Shown here: one piece after another, positions 19,301 through 26,922 of the stretch
How the letters are laid out: every line of letters starts with the position of its first letter
How positions within the stretch are numbered: position 1 is the stretch's first letter
Origin: Alphaproteobacteria bacterium
GTDB taxonomy: Bacteria; Pseudomonadota; Alphaproteobacteria; Rhodobacterales; Rhodobacteraceae
Assembly (NCBI GenBank): GCA_009908505.1
Contig: JAAAPD010000020.1
Location: 1-34,861, forward strand
DNA length: 34,861 bases
Reading direction: 5' to 3'
Notes under the pieces: model-generated
What the model was told of the DNA's origin: nothing
Seen by the model: the letters and a program-made list of their open reading frames with translations, nothing else
Databases searched by the model: none
Translations under genes and position numbers: made by a program

Positions 19301-19800
19301 TAGGCATCGACCATGGCCCAGTCGGACTGGTGCAAGGTGGTGCTGCTTTCGCCGGTATGGTCATCGCCCATGGCCATCAGGACACCGCCATGGGGGCTGG
19401 TTCCGGCCATGTTGGCATGGCGCATCACGTCGCCCGACCGGTCCACGCCCGGCCCCTTGCCATACCAGAGCCCGAAAACCCCGTCATACCGCCCCTCGCC
19501 GCGCAGTTCGGCCTGCTGGCTGCCCCAGAGCGCGGTGGCGGCCAGGTCTTCGTTCAGGCCGGGCTGGAATCGCACCTGCGCCTCGGCCAGTTCCGTTTCC
19601 GCGCGCTGCATCTGCAAATCGACCGCCCCCAGCGGCGAGCCGCGATAGCCCGTGACATAGCCGGCCGTGTCCAGACCTGCCGCGCGGTCCCGCGCCCGCT
19701 GCATCAGCATGAGCCGCACCAGCGCCTGGGTGCCGTTCAGCAGCACGGGCGATCTGGACAGGTCGAAACGGTCTTGAAGCGAAACATCGTGACGGCTCAT
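16381..19800 (-). CDS. Indolepyruvate ferredoxin oxidoreductase, fused subunits
   Basis: An 1139-residue fused enzyme of the 2-oxoacid:ferredoxin oxidoreductase family that oxidatively decarboxylates aryl pyruvates such as indolepyruvate to acyl-CoA. The order is an N-terminal IorA-like pyrimidine-binding region (SPVLLNGTQALVRLML, GYVTGYRGSPLGAVD), then a thiamine-diphosphate region with GCHYMVQWMD, GGEGANW and GDGTYNHSG. Cys-rich segments follow (CSGCPHN; CEGCGDCGVQSNC; CNKDFSCLKGFC), indicating Fe-S clusters. The gamma (IorB-like) domain VITGVGGTGVVTIG starts near 720. A helical C-terminal extension ends near KAANAAKAEKRREEL. An AGGAGGT ribosome binding site stands 4 bases before the ATG. 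It is transcribed divergently from a LysR gene, its probable regulator. Confidence 0.93.
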   Translation of the reverse strand: MSRHDVSLQDRFDLSRSPVLLNGTQALVRLMLMQRARDRAAGLDTAGYVTGYRGSPLGAVDLQMQRAETELAEAQVRFQPGLNEDLAATALWGSQQAELRGEGRYDGVFGLWYGKGPGVDRSGDVMRHANMAGTSPHGGVLMAMGDDHTGESSTTLHQSDWAMVDAYMPIVSPAGVQEILDYGLYGWALSRFAGVWVGLKTMKDTIEVTSVVDGDPFRQSFVTPDFPMPEGGLNIRLVDTPVAQEARMIDHKRFAAEAFSHANGMDARVWGKPGAKIGLVAAGKNWLDLQHALSLLGIDAAEAERLGITTYKVGQVWPMDMKGFHDWAEGLDLIICVEEKRKLIEVQVKEAIFDDRHGRRVYGWHKGNSYIDDRREELFPTRYALDPIWVAEKLGAVLIEEGRRTDAIEGALAKLAEARRADNAEEIAARLPYFCSGCPHNSSTKVPEGERAYAGIGCHYMVQWMDRDTVGFTQMGGEGANWVGEAPFSKRPHVFQNLGDGTYNHSGVQAIRFALMAGTNITYKILYNDAVAMTGGQKNDGDLGADQICRELLAMGVRDVAVVHDPKEGFDINSLPAGVHVHERDEMNAVQKGLSKVPGVTALVYIQTCAAEKRRRRKRGQFPDPDRRVFINTDVCEGCGDCGVQSNCVSIVPVETELGRKRAIDQSSCNKDFSCLKGFCPSFVTVEGAQLRQNHGTGLDLPELPAPDLPEIAGTHNIVITGVGGTGVVTIGAVLAMAAHVDGKAAGMMEMAGLAQKGGAVHIHCRIAEAADDIAAIRVATGECDTLIGGDLVVSAGAKTLGLTTTGRTRAVVNSHQIITGDFTRDTEFRLPADRLTVALEARLRDRLAMFDANDLASHLLGDAIYSNMLIFGACWQMGGIPVSEAAIKRAIELNGAAVERNTRAFDYGRWAVLHPRKAAALLEDKVTAKPRTTDEKIAHRAEHLTAYQDADYAKRYTDFVARFDEPLKEAVAKGYHKLLAYKDEYEVARLHLGTRRKAEAELGDDIRLTYHLAPPVLSQDGPDGRPKKREFREATMRRLFPLLARLKGLRGTWADPFGRSEERRTERALIAQYERDMDEVRRHLRPDTEEAAVALAELPLSIRGFGPVKAANAAKAEKRREELLAALRAPEGDRQAAE

Positions 19801-19835
19801 TGGGCACCTCCTCGCATCCGTTGAGCGTTTGATCC

Positions 19836-19860
19836 ATTATAGGTCAAAAAAGCTGACCTA
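19836..19860 (-). promoter_or_regulatory. Operator-like inverted repeat over the oxidoreductase promoter
   Basis: TAGGTCA (19840-19846) and TGACCTA (19854-19860) make a perfect 7-bp inverted repeat around 7 bases. It contains T-N11-A, the core of LysR-type binding sites. On the minus strand TATAAT lies at 19841-19836, a perfect -10 for the oxidoreductase, and it overlaps the repeat by 2 bases. A TTGTAG hexamer 16 bases upstream is a weak -35. The sequences are seen; binding by the adjacent LysR protein is inferred. Confidence 0.65.
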
Positions 19861-19891
19861 CAAAGCGATAAGACCCTGACAAGTCGCTTTG
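19861..19891 (+). promoter_or_regulatory. Second inverted repeat in the divergent lysR/oxidoreductase region
   Basis: CAAAGCGA (19861-19868) and TCGCTTTG (19884-19891) form a perfect 8-bp inverted repeat with a 15-base centre, directly next to the TAGGTCA repeat. The two together fill most of the gap between the divergent genes. It could be a second regulator site, as LysR proteins often bind two adjacent sites, or a site for another factor. Confidence 0.5.
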
Positions 19892-19960
19892 CAATGGCCA
19901 TACTGGGCGTAGTAAGGACCGAAATGTGTTTGCGGTAACGGTTTTGCGGAAGGAACGGGT

Positions 19961-20863
19961 ATGGACTGGGACAAGCTAAGAATCTTTCACGCGGTCGCCG
20001 ATGCGGGCAGCCTGACCCATGCCGGCGACATTCTGCACCTGAGCCAGTCCGCCGTGTCCCGGCAGATCCGTGCGCTCGAGGACTCGCTCAATACCACCCT
20101 GTTCCACCGCCACGCGCGGGGTCTGATTCTCACCGAACAGGGTGAATTGCTGTTCGACGCCACCCGCGCCATGACCCGCCGTCTCGATGCCGCCTCGGCG
20201 CGTATCCGCGACAGCGAGGAAGAGGTGTTCGGCGAACTCAAAGTGACGACGACGACGGGCTTCGGCACGCTCTGGCTGGCCCCGCGCCTGCCGACGCTCT
20301 ATGCGAAATATCCCGACTTGAATATCGACCTGATGCTTGAGGAACGCGTGCTGGATTTGCCCATGCGCGAGGCCGACGTGGCCATCCGCATGAAGGAGCC
20401 CAGCCAGGCCGACCTGATCCGCAAGAGGCTGATGTCGGTGCGCATGCGACTCTACGCGACCGATGCCTATCTGGACGCGGCGCCCGCGATCGACCGGTTG
20501 GACCAGTTCGGCGCGCATCGCCTGATCTGCCAGAGCCCGAGCGCCTTCCAGGTCGCCGCCGGTGCGACTTTGGTGCAACACCTGCTGGCCTATGACACGC
20601 CAAAGTTGCTCCATGTGAACAACTATTTCGGCGTGCTGCAGGCCGTGCAGTCGGATCTGGGGATCGGCGTCTTGCCCGATTACGTGGCCGAGTTCACGCC
20701 CCGCCTGCGCCGCGTCCTGCCCGAGGTCGAAAGCGGTGAAGTCCCTGTTTTTCTTGCCTATCCCGAAGAGCTGCGGCAATCCAAGCGCGTCATGGCCTTC
20801 CGCGATTTCGTCCAGGAAGAGATCACCGCCCATCGCCGCCGCATGCGTGCCGAGGCCGGCTGA
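19961..20863 (+). CDS. LysR-family transcriptional regulator
   Basis: A 300-residue LysR-type regulator. The N-terminal winged helix-turn-helix (about 2-60) reads DKLRIFHAVADAGSLTHAGDILHLSQSAVSRQIRALE, a canonical LysR HTH. The C-terminal effector domain (about 90-290) contains GELKVTTTTGFGTLWLAPRLP and a late GIGVLPDYV. The effector is unknown. The start ATG at 19961 has GGAAGGAACGGG upstream. It diverges from the indolepyruvate oxidoreductase gene with 160 bases between, holding two inverted repeats, so it probably controls that gene and perhaps itself. It ends in a terminator at 20892-20924. Confidence 0.93.
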   Translation: MDWDKLRIFHAVADAGSLTHAGDILHLSQSAVSRQIRALEDSLNTTLFHRHARGLILTEQGELLFDATRAMTRRLDAASARIRDSEEEVFGELKVTTTTGFGTLWLAPRLPTLYAKYPDLNIDLMLEERVLDLPMREADVAIRMKEPSQADLIRKRLMSVRMRLYATDAYLDAAPAIDRLDQFGAHRLICQSPSAFQVAAGATLVQHLLAYDTPKLLHVNNYFGVLQAVQSDLGIGVLPDYVAEFTPRLRRVLPEVESGEVPVFLAYPEELRQSKRVMAFRDFVQEEITAHRRRMRAEAG

Positions 20864-20891
20864 TCGCCTTCAACCGCCGGGTTCGGCACGA

Positions 20892-20924
20892 GCCATGCGC
20901 AAAACGCATGGCCGCTTTGTTTTT
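20892..20924 (+). terminator. Intrinsic terminator after the lysR gene
   Basis: GCCATGCG (20892-20899) and CGCATGGC (20905-20912) form a perfect 8-bp stem with a CAAAA loop, followed by CGCTTTGTTTTT. It starts 28 bases after the LysR stop. A 33-codon reading frame beginning at the ATG inside the stem is discussed under findings. Confidence 0.75.
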
Positions 20925-21031
20925 GCGACGCAGCATTTTGACTTGCGCGAGTCACAAGCGCTTTTTAAATACGCTCTTGAAGCAGATGATGCTTAATCGC
21001 TCATCAACTTCATACCTCCCTGTTGGACTTC
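20925..21031 (+). other. Unexplained segment between two terminators
   Basis: About 107 bases lie between two plus-strand terminators. Inside is TGACTTGCGCGAGTCA (20939-20954), a near-perfect palindrome whose left arm overlaps TTGACT, a possible -35. An AT-rich TTTTTAAAT follows at 20962-20970, and a pyrimidine-rich CATACCTCCCTG lies near 21011-21022. A second terminator directly after would suit a short independent RNA of about 80-90 nt, but -35/-10 spacing is not ideal. No gene can be asserted. Confidence 0.3.
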
Positions 21032-21057
21032 GCCGGGCCTTAGTGCCCGGCTTTTTT
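21032..21057 (+). terminator. Intrinsic terminator (plus strand)
   Basis: GCCGGGC (21032-21038) and GCCCGGC (21045-21051) form a perfect 7-bp stem with the loop CTTAGT, followed by TTTTTT (21052-21057). It sits just 4 bases before the end of the convergent racemase-family gene. Because an LysR terminator already lies 110 bases upstream, this one probably ends a separate short transcript or is a backup. Confidence 0.8.
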
Positions 21058-21061
21058 CTTT

Positions 21062-21805
21062 TCAGGCCGCGAACAGTCGGCCCGGCCCGGTCGTGCGCGT
21101 CCCGGCCAGCTGGAACATGTGCCAGCCCAGAACGAGATTGGAACTGAGCACCGGAAGGCCGGTTGCCGCCTCGATCTCGTCGATCACGCCGAAGCTGCGC
21201 AGATTGGTGCAGGACATGAACACCGCATCCACCCCACCCGCCCCGGCCAGATGCCGGGCAGCCGCGACGACCGACGGCCCGTCGATCCGGGCGACCCGGG
21301 TTTCCTCGGCCTCGTCGAAACTGCCGAAAACCGGGCTGTCCACGCCGCGCGCCGCCAGCGCGCCGCGCAAGTTGCCCGAGACCTCCTCCACGTAGGGCGA
21401 CAGGAAGGCCAGTTTCGACACGCCCAGATGGTCGCAGGCTGCCACCAGCGCCGACAGGGGATCGGTCACGTGGCGGGTATGACAGCCCGCGTGCACCAGC
21501 GCGGCCACCCGGTCCGACCCGATGACCGAGGCGCCCGAAGTGCAGCCATAGCCGACAACGTCGAAATGGATCGGCCGCGGCAGCCGCCCGGCGGCCGCGG
21601 GCAGGTCATGGGCCATATGCGCCAGCGTCTCGGTCGTGACCTCGGGCGCGCTCTCGACCCGGCTGTGGTAGATGACAACGCCGGAATCGGGGATCAGGCG
21701 GCGCATCTCGTCCTCGATGGTCTCGTCCGATTGCAGCACGACAAGGCCCAGGGCGGCGTCATGGCCAAGCGGCCCGGTCAGCGAAAACGGAAATGGCTGG
21801 CGCAT
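21062..21805 (-). CDS. Asp/Glu racemase-family protein (maleate isomerase / EutA-like)
   Basis: A 247-residue protein of the Asp/Glu/hydantoin racemase superfamily. A first active-site-type Cys lies in VVGYGCTSGASVIG (about 86-99) and a second in AVFMSCTNLRSFGVIDEIE (about 193-211), the paired cysteines used by this fold. Overall it resembles maleate cis-trans isomerase and EutA, found in ectoine utilisation clusters. The real substrate is not known. It is the last gene of a three-gene operon, its ATG starting 3 bases after the upstream stop. The partner genes (M24 peptidase-like and ammonia-lyase-like) are the same families seen in ectoine breakdown, though no ectoine transporter or regulator is nearby. 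Confidence 0.75.
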   Translation of the reverse strand: MRQPFPFSLTGPLGHDAALGLVVLQSDETIEDEMRRLIPDSGVVIYHSRVESAPEVTTETLAHMAHDLPAAAGRLPRPIHFDVVGYGCTSGASVIGSDRVAALVHAGCHTRHVTDPLSALVAACDHLGVSKLAFLSPYVEEVSGNLRGALAARGVDSPVFGSFDEAEETRVARIDGPSVVAAARHLAGAGGVDAVFMSCTNLRSFGVIDEIEAATGLPVLSSNLVLGWHMFQLAGTRTTGPGRLFAA

Positions 21806-21808
21806 GTC

Positions 21809-22942
21809 TCAGATCCTCGGCAGGGGCCCCAGTGCACGGGGCGAAAGAAAGGCCGCCCCCGAGTCACGCAGGACGATGTTTTCCTCGTGAACCAGGATAC
21901 CCCCGCCCGGAACGGCGATGCCCGGCTCGAGCGTCAGGACCATGCCCGATTGCAGTTCGGTCCGGTCCCCGGCCATCAGCGAGGGCCACTCGGTCAGCTG
22001 CATGCCCAGCCCGTGCCCCAGCCGCCCGGCGTCGCCCCCGCCCACGATCGCATCCATGGCGGCGAAGACATCGCAGGCCCGGGCGCCGGGCATCGCGGCC
22101 TTCAGCCCGGCCTCGGTCGCCTGCAACAGCCTGTCCCACGCCGCCTCGACCTGCGGCGCGGGCACCCCCACGGCGAAGTTGCGGTCGAAATCGCAGAAAT
22201 AGCCCCCCACGACCAGCCCGGTATCCAGCATCAGCACATCGCCATGGTCCAGCGGCGCATCCGTGGCCGGGGAAATCACATCATCATAGCCAAGCGGCCC
22301 GGCGCCGCCGGCCAGGTAGGGCACCCAGTCGGCCCCTTCTTCAAGGCAAAGGCGCTGGAAGTCCCGGAACACCTGCGACAGCGGCACCCCGGCGCCGGCA
22401 ATCTCGCCCACCCGGGCAAAGGCCCGCCCGGCCACGTCGCAGGCGGTGCGGATGGCGGCGATCTCGGCCTCGGATTTGACCATGCGCAAACGGCGCATGA
22501 TCCCCGCATCCTCGGCCATGCGATCGACCCCCACCATGGCGCAAAGCCGGCCGAAATCCGCAAGCGGCATCCGCAGGTGGGTTTCTTGGCCCGACGGCGC
22601 GCCGATAAGCCCCTCGGGGGCGACCTCCCGAAGCGTCGCGGCCAGAAGGCTCACGCCGTCATCTTCCATGTCAGGCGATGACCAGCAACGGATATCGTGC
22701 AGCCCGGTCTTTTCCATCAAGGCGCGACCGATGGACGGGATGACCGCCACCGGCTGGCCGGAGGCGGGCACGACCAGGAACCAGGGGCGCGAGGGGCTTT
22801 CCCAGAACCGGGTCAGGAACCCGGTGAAATAGCGGATTTCGGGTTCCGTGGTCAGCAACAGCGCACCCAAACCCGCCGCGCCCATCATGTCTTGCGCCCG
22901 GTCCAGCCGGGCCTGGTATTCGGCGGCGGCAAAGCCGCTCAT
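21809..22942 (-). CDS. M24-family metallohydrolase (Xaa-Pro peptidase / ectoine hydrolase-like)
   Basis: A 377-residue creatinase/aminopeptidase P-fold protein. An N-terminal creatinase-like domain (about 1-135, ARLDRAQDMMGAAGLGALLLT) precedes the pita-bread domain. All five expected metal ligands can be placed: two Asp in MLDTGLVVGGYFCDFDRNF, a His in GHGLGMQLTEWPS, a Glu in LTLEPGIAVPGGG and a Glu in VHEENIVL. The family includes prolidases, creatinase and ectoine hydrolase (EutD/DoeA). The ATG at 22942 overlaps the upstream stop (ATGA); an ATG 8 codons upstream would lie inside that gene. Close spacing with the racemase-like gene implies one transcript and a shared pathway for a small N-acyl or cyclic amino compound. 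Confidence 0.8.
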   Translation of the reverse strand: MSGFAAAEYQARLDRAQDMMGAAGLGALLLTTEPEIRYFTGFLTRFWESPSRPWFLVVPASGQPVAVIPSIGRALMEKTGLHDIRCWSSPDMEDDGVSLLAATLREVAPEGLIGAPSGQETHLRMPLADFGRLCAMVGVDRMAEDAGIMRRLRMVKSEAEIAAIRTACDVAGRAFARVGEIAGAGVPLSQVFRDFQRLCLEEGADWVPYLAGGAGPLGYDDVISPATDAPLDHGDVLMLDTGLVVGGYFCDFDRNFAVGVPAPQVEAAWDRLLQATEAGLKAAMPGARACDVFAAMDAIVGGGDAGRLGHGLGMQLTEWPSLMAGDRTELQSGMVLTLEPGIAVPGGGILVHEENIVLRDSGAAFLSPRALGPLPRI

Positions 22943-23980
22943 GCAGGGGCCTCGCTGAGGATGCACAGGATGCGCGCATCCTTTGGCGGATCGGCCAGTA
23001 CGGCGGCCAGCCCCGCCCCGCCGGAGCTGGACGTTGCCAGCCCCTGTTCGGCCAGGAGCGGCAGCACCGCCGCGCCTTCGGCCTCGGAAATCGTCACGAA
23101 TTCATCGGCATCCCGCGACAGCCCGCGCAGCGCGATCGCCGAAGGCGCCTTGCAGTCCAGCCGGCCCATATGGCTGTCCGGTCCCGTGGTCTCGACCAGC
23201 CGGCCGGCCGCTATGCTACGCGCCAACGCTGGGGCGTTCTCGGGCTCGACCACGACGATCTGCGGTCCGTCGCCCCAGGCTTGCCGGAAATGGGCCGACG
23301 CCGCCCCGGCCAGCCCGCCGACCCCGGCCTGCAAATAGATATGCGTGGGCGGCGCGGGCATCTGCCGCACGGTCTCGGCGGCCATTGCCAGATAGCCTTC
23401 CATCAACCGCCACGGCAGATCCATGTAGCCGTCCCAGGAACTGTCGGACAGAAGCGTGAGCCCCTCGCGGCGCGCGGCGCGCTCGGCGCCGGCCATGCTG
23501 GCCGCGTAATCACGGCCGTCGCGGCGCACCTCGGCGCCCTTGTCGCGCAGCCTTTGGGCAAAGCTGTCGGGCACGGTATCGGCCAGGTAGATCACCGCCT
23601 CTGCCCCAAAGACCCGCGCCCCGGCCGCAACGGACATGCCGTGATTGCCCGCGCTTGCGGTGACATAGGTCCGCCCCGTCAGCGCCGTGGCCATGTCGTC
23701 GGCCCCGGATTGGGCAGCCTGATGGGCAATCACGTAGGCGGCCCCCCAGCGCCTTGAAACTGCCCAGCCCCATGCGGACGCGCTCGTCCTTGATATAGGC
23801 CTCTTCGACGCCAAGCCCGCCTGCCAGCGCCTGCGCATCGACAAGCGGCGTGGGCGCGGCGACCGGGCAGCGGTGCAACAGCGCCTCGACCGCCTCGGCG
23901 GCAACACTTGGCGCGGGCGCGCTGAAAACGGCATCGCCCGGCAAGCCGACGCCCCGGTGGGGATTGGGCACGCGTTTCAT
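22939..23980 (-). pseudogene. Diaminopropionate ammonia-lyase-like PLP enzyme, frameshifted
   Basis: A fold-type II PLP enzyme resembling diaminopropionate ammonia-lyase and EutB-type dehydratases. The 5' frame starts at 23980 ([15 protein letters not shown]) and runs through [25 protein letters not shown] to [10 protein letters not shown], with the PLP Lys in SFKALG. The rest continues in another frame from [13 protein letters not shown] through TASAGNHGMSVAAGARVFG to the end. The switch is at a run of six C (plus strand 23742-23747); with five, the protein reads SFKALGAAYVIA as in relatives. DSSWDGYMDLPWRLMEGY is typical of the ammonia-lyase branch. The rest is intact and coupled to the next gene, so it may be a sequencing error, a recent mutation, or a slippage site. 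Confidence 0.75.
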
Positions 23981-24109
23981 GGCGATCATCCCAATCGAAG
24001 CCATCAATCCCGGTCAAGCGATAGTTTCCGGGCGCGCCACGCATTGCTCCTGTCTGTCCCATGTCGTAAAGCACCGCGCAACGGAGACCTGACGGGGACG
24101 AAGCGCATC

Positions 24110-26269
24110 ATGCAAGAGCCGGCCATCACGCCCGACCTGATCGAGGCCCACGGCCTCAAGCCCGACGAATACGACCGCATCCTGGACATCATCGGGCGCG
24201 AGCCGACCTTCACCGAGCTTGGCATCTTCTCGGCCATGTGGAACGAGCATTGTTCCTACAAATCCTCCAAGAAGTGGCTGCGCACCCTGCCCACCGACGG
24301 CCCACAGGTGATCTGCGGCCCCGGCGAAAACGCGGGGATCGTCGATATCGGCGACGGGCAGGCCGTGGTTTTCAAGATGGAAAGTCACAATCACCCCAGC
24401 TACATCGAACCCTACCAGGGCGCCGCAACCGGCGTGGGTGGCATCCTGCGCGATGTATTCACCATGGGCGCGCGGCCGATCGCAGCGATGAACGCGCTGT
24501 CCTTCGGCAAACCCGACCACCCGAAGACGCGGCAGCTGGTCCATGGCGTGGTCGAGGGCGTGGGCGGCTATGGCAATTGCTTCGGCGTGCCCACCGTGGG
24601 CGGCGAGGTCCGGTTCCACCCTGCCTATAATGGCAACTGCCTCGTGAACGCCTTTGCGGCCGGCCTCGTCGATGCCGACAAGATCTATTACTCCGAGGCT
24701 TCGGGCATCGGCATGCCGGTCGTCTATCTCGGCGCCAAGACGGGCCGTGACGGCGTCGGCGGGGCCACCATGGCCAGCGCCGAGTTCGACGACACGATCG
24801 AGGAAAAGCGCCCCACCGTTCAGGTCGGCGACCCCTTCACCGAAAAGCGCCTGATGGAGGCGACGCTGGAACTGATGGAAACCGGCGCGGTGATCTCGAT
24901 ACAGGACATGGGCGCGGCTGGCCTGACCTGTTCGGCGGTGGAGATGGGCGACAAAGGGGGGCTGGGCGTCAAGCTGCAACTCGACGAGGTGCCCCAGCGC
25001 GAAGAGAACATGACCGCCTACGAGATGATGCTGTCCGAAAGCCAGGAACGCATGCTCATGGTGCTGCGCCCGGAAAAAGAGGCCGAGGCGCGCGCCGTCT
25101 TCGAAAAATGGGACCTCGATTTCGCCATCGTCGGCGAAACCATCGCCGAGGACCGCTTCGTGATCCTGCATGGCAACACGGTCAAGGCCGACCTGCCGCT
25201 GGCGACCCTGTCCGGCTCGGCCCCCGAATATGACCGGCCCTGGGTCGAGCCAGCCCCGGCGCCCGAGCTCGGCGATGTCGTGGGCGTTGATCCAATCGAC
25301 GGGCTGCGCGCCCTGATCGGGTCGCCCAACTACTGTTCGCGCCAGTGGGTCTATGAACAATACGACACGCAGGTTATGGCCGACAGCGTGCGCACCCCCG
25401 GCCTGGGCGCGGGCGTGATCCGCGTGCATGGCACCGACAAGCTGCTGGCCTTCACCAGCGACGTAACCCCCCGCTATGTCAGGGCGAACCCGTTCGAGGG
25501 CGGCAAGCAGGCCGTGGCCGAGGCCTATCGCAACCTGACCGCCGTGGGCGCGAAACCGCTGGCCAGCACCGACAACCTGAACTTCGGCAATCCCGAAAAG
25601 CCCGAGATCATGGGCGAGTTAGTGTCGGCTATCAAAGGCATCGGCGCGGCGGTGGCGGCGCTGGACATGCCCATCGTGTCGGGCAACGTGTCGCTTTACA
25701 ACGAAACCGACGGCCAGGCGATCCTGCCGACCCCCACCATCGGGGCGGTGGGCCTGATCGAAACCGCCGACGACCTGATCGCAGGCACCGTGCGCGAGGG
25801 CCACGTGGCGCTGGTGATCGGGGAAACCGCCGGCCATCTGGGCCAGTCGGCCCTTCTGGCCGAGGTCTTCAACCGGGAAGAGGGCGACGCCCCCGCAGTG
25901 GACCTGGAGGCCGAGAAACGCAACGGCGATTTCATACGCGACAACCGCGACTGGATCGACGTGTGCACCGACCTGTCCGATGGCGGGTTGGCACTGGCGG
26001 CCTTCGAACTGGCCGAGGCGGCCGGCGTCGGCCTGCATCTCGACAGCGACGAGACCGCACATCTGTTCGGCGAGGACCAGGCGCGGTACCTGGTGGCGTG
26101 CAGCTTCGACAAGGCCGAGGCGCTGATGGCCGCGGCCGGGCGGGCGGGCGTGCCCATCGCATTCGTCGGCAAGTTCTCCGGCGACGCCGTGCGCATCGGC
26201 GCAAGCGTGGCGCCGCTGGCCGAGCTTTCGGCGCTCTATCGCGGCGCCTTCGGCGAGCGGATGGGCTAG
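24110..26269 (+). CDS. purL: Phosphoribosylformylglycinamidine synthase subunit PurL
   Basis: A 719-residue ATP-dependent amidotransferase subunit that converts FGAR to FGAM in purine synthesis, working with PurQ and PurS. Visible segments are [18 protein letters not shown], the ATP/FGAR-binding [28 protein letters not shown] and [23 protein letters not shown]. In the second half [15 protein letters not shown] and [21 protein letters not shown] occur. Length fits small-type PurL. The ATG at 24110 gives the family start [15 protein letters not shown]; only a weak GGGGACG ribosome binding site is seen. It diverges from the PLP-enzyme gene with 129 bases between, and is followed 2 bases later by a Cys-rich gene with a TTG start. 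purQ and purS are not in the window. Confidence 0.97.
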   Translation: MQEPAITPDLIEAHGLKPDEYDRILDIIGREPTFTELGIFSAMWNEHCSYKSSKKWLRTLPTDGPQVICGPGENAGIVDIGDGQAVVFKMESHNHPSYIEPYQGAATGVGGILRDVFTMGARPIAAMNALSFGKPDHPKTRQLVHGVVEGVGGYGNCFGVPTVGGEVRFHPAYNGNCLVNAFAAGLVDADKIYYSEASGIGMPVVYLGAKTGRDGVGGATMASAEFDDTIEEKRPTVQVGDPFTEKRLMEATLELMETGAVISIQDMGAAGLTCSAVEMGDKGGLGVKLQLDEVPQREENMTAYEMMLSESQERMLMVLRPEKEAEARAVFEKWDLDFAIVGETIAEDRFVILHGNTVKADLPLATLSGSAPEYDRPWVEPAPAPELGDVVGVDPIDGLRALIGSPNYCSRQWVYEQYDTQVMADSVRTPGLGAGVIRVHGTDKLLAFTSDVTPRYVRANPFEGGKQAVAEAYRNLTAVGAKPLASTDNLNFGNPEKPEIMGELVSAIKGIGAAVAALDMPIVSGNVSLYNETDGQAILPTPTIGAVGLIETADDLIAGTVREGHVALVIGETAGHLGQSALLAEVFNREEGDAPAVDLEAEKRNGDFIRDNRDWIDVCTDLSDGGLALAAFELAEAAGVGLHLDSDETAHLFGEDQARYLVACSFDKAEALMAAAGRAGVPIAFVGKFSGDAVRIGASVAPLAELSALYRGAFGERMG

Positions 26270-26271
26270 AA

Positions 26272-26922
26272 TTGGCGCGCCCTGCCGCACGATCCGGGCC
26301 CGGCCCGGCCCCGGACGGCGGCGACCAGCCCGATCTGCCGGACCTTGCCGCCGATTGCGCGGCCTGCGTGGCGCTCTGCTGTATCGGCCTGGCCCTCGAC
26401 AAGGGCGCCGATTTCGCCATCGACAAACCCGCCGGCACGCCCTGCCCCAACCTCTCGGGCCATGCTTGCCGCATCCACGCGGACCTGGCCAATCGCGGCT
26501 TCCCCGGCTGTGCCAGATACGATTGCGAGGGCGCGGGCCAGCGCAGCGTGGCCCTGCATGGCGGCGCCAGCTGGCGCGACGACCCCGACGTCTTGTCGCC
26601 CATGCTGGACACCTTCAGCCACCTGCGCCGCATCCACGAGTTGCTCAACCTGCTGCTGGCGGCGGGTCGCTTGCCGCTCGAACCAGACCACGAACACGAG
26701 CGCCGCTTGCTTGTCGCCGCGCTCTGCCCGCAAGAGATGACCTCCGGCCTGGCCGCCACCTTGGCCACCGGCCCGATACCCGGTCGCGCCCGCGCGTTTT
26801 TCCGCGACCTGCGCCGGGGTATGCAGCCCTTGCGGGCCGCCACCGACCGGCCTACATCTTCCCAAGGACCAACACGCAGGAGAGCCCCATGCCAATCACC
26901 GCAGGCGAAATCGAGGACCTGA
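26272..26922 (+). CDS. Cys-rich protein (YkgJ-like zinc/iron-chelating segment)
   Basis: A 216-residue protein of unknown function. The N-terminal half contains a Cys-rich block: CAACVALCC (about 30-38), then DFAIDKPAGTPCPNL, ACRIHADLANRGFPGCARYDC. This pattern (CxxCxxxCC...C...C...C...C) is also seen in front of some bacterial pentapeptide proteins and resembles YkgJ-type metal-binding domains; iron-sulfur or zinc binding is plausible. The C-terminal half is helical and poorly conserved. No ATG or GTG exists in a suitable place; the TTG at 26272, two bases after the purL stop, is the best start. The stop lies 34 bases inside bolA in another frame, which is unusual. Next to BolA and Grx4, a link with Fe-S handling is a reasonable guess. 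Confidence 0.65.
   Translation: MARPAARSGPGPAPDGGDQPDLPDLAADCAACVALCCIGLALDKGADFAIDKPAGTPCPNLSGHACRIHADLANRGFPGCARYDCEGAGQRSVALHGGASWRDDPDVLSPMLDTFSHLRRIHELLNLLLAAGRLPLEPDHEHERRLLVAALCPQEMTSGLAATLATGPIPGRARAFFRDLRRGMQPLRAATDRPTSSQGPTRRRAPCQSPQAKSRT

Noticed and set aside
16765..19824. A 1019-codon open frame on the plus strand opposite the indolepyruvate oxidoreductase
   Set aside because: It is a mirror of a GC-rich coding strand, has no recognisable domain, and is rich in H/G/Q/R. The minus-strand protein has clear Fe-S and ThDP motifs.
24044..24072. purL promoter TTGCTC-N17-TAAAGC
   Set aside because: Spacing is right but both hexamers match the consensus poorly, so it is not listed as a feature.
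24014..25429. A 471-codon frame on the minus strand opposite purL
   Set aside because: No family resemblance; purL is certain in the other frame.
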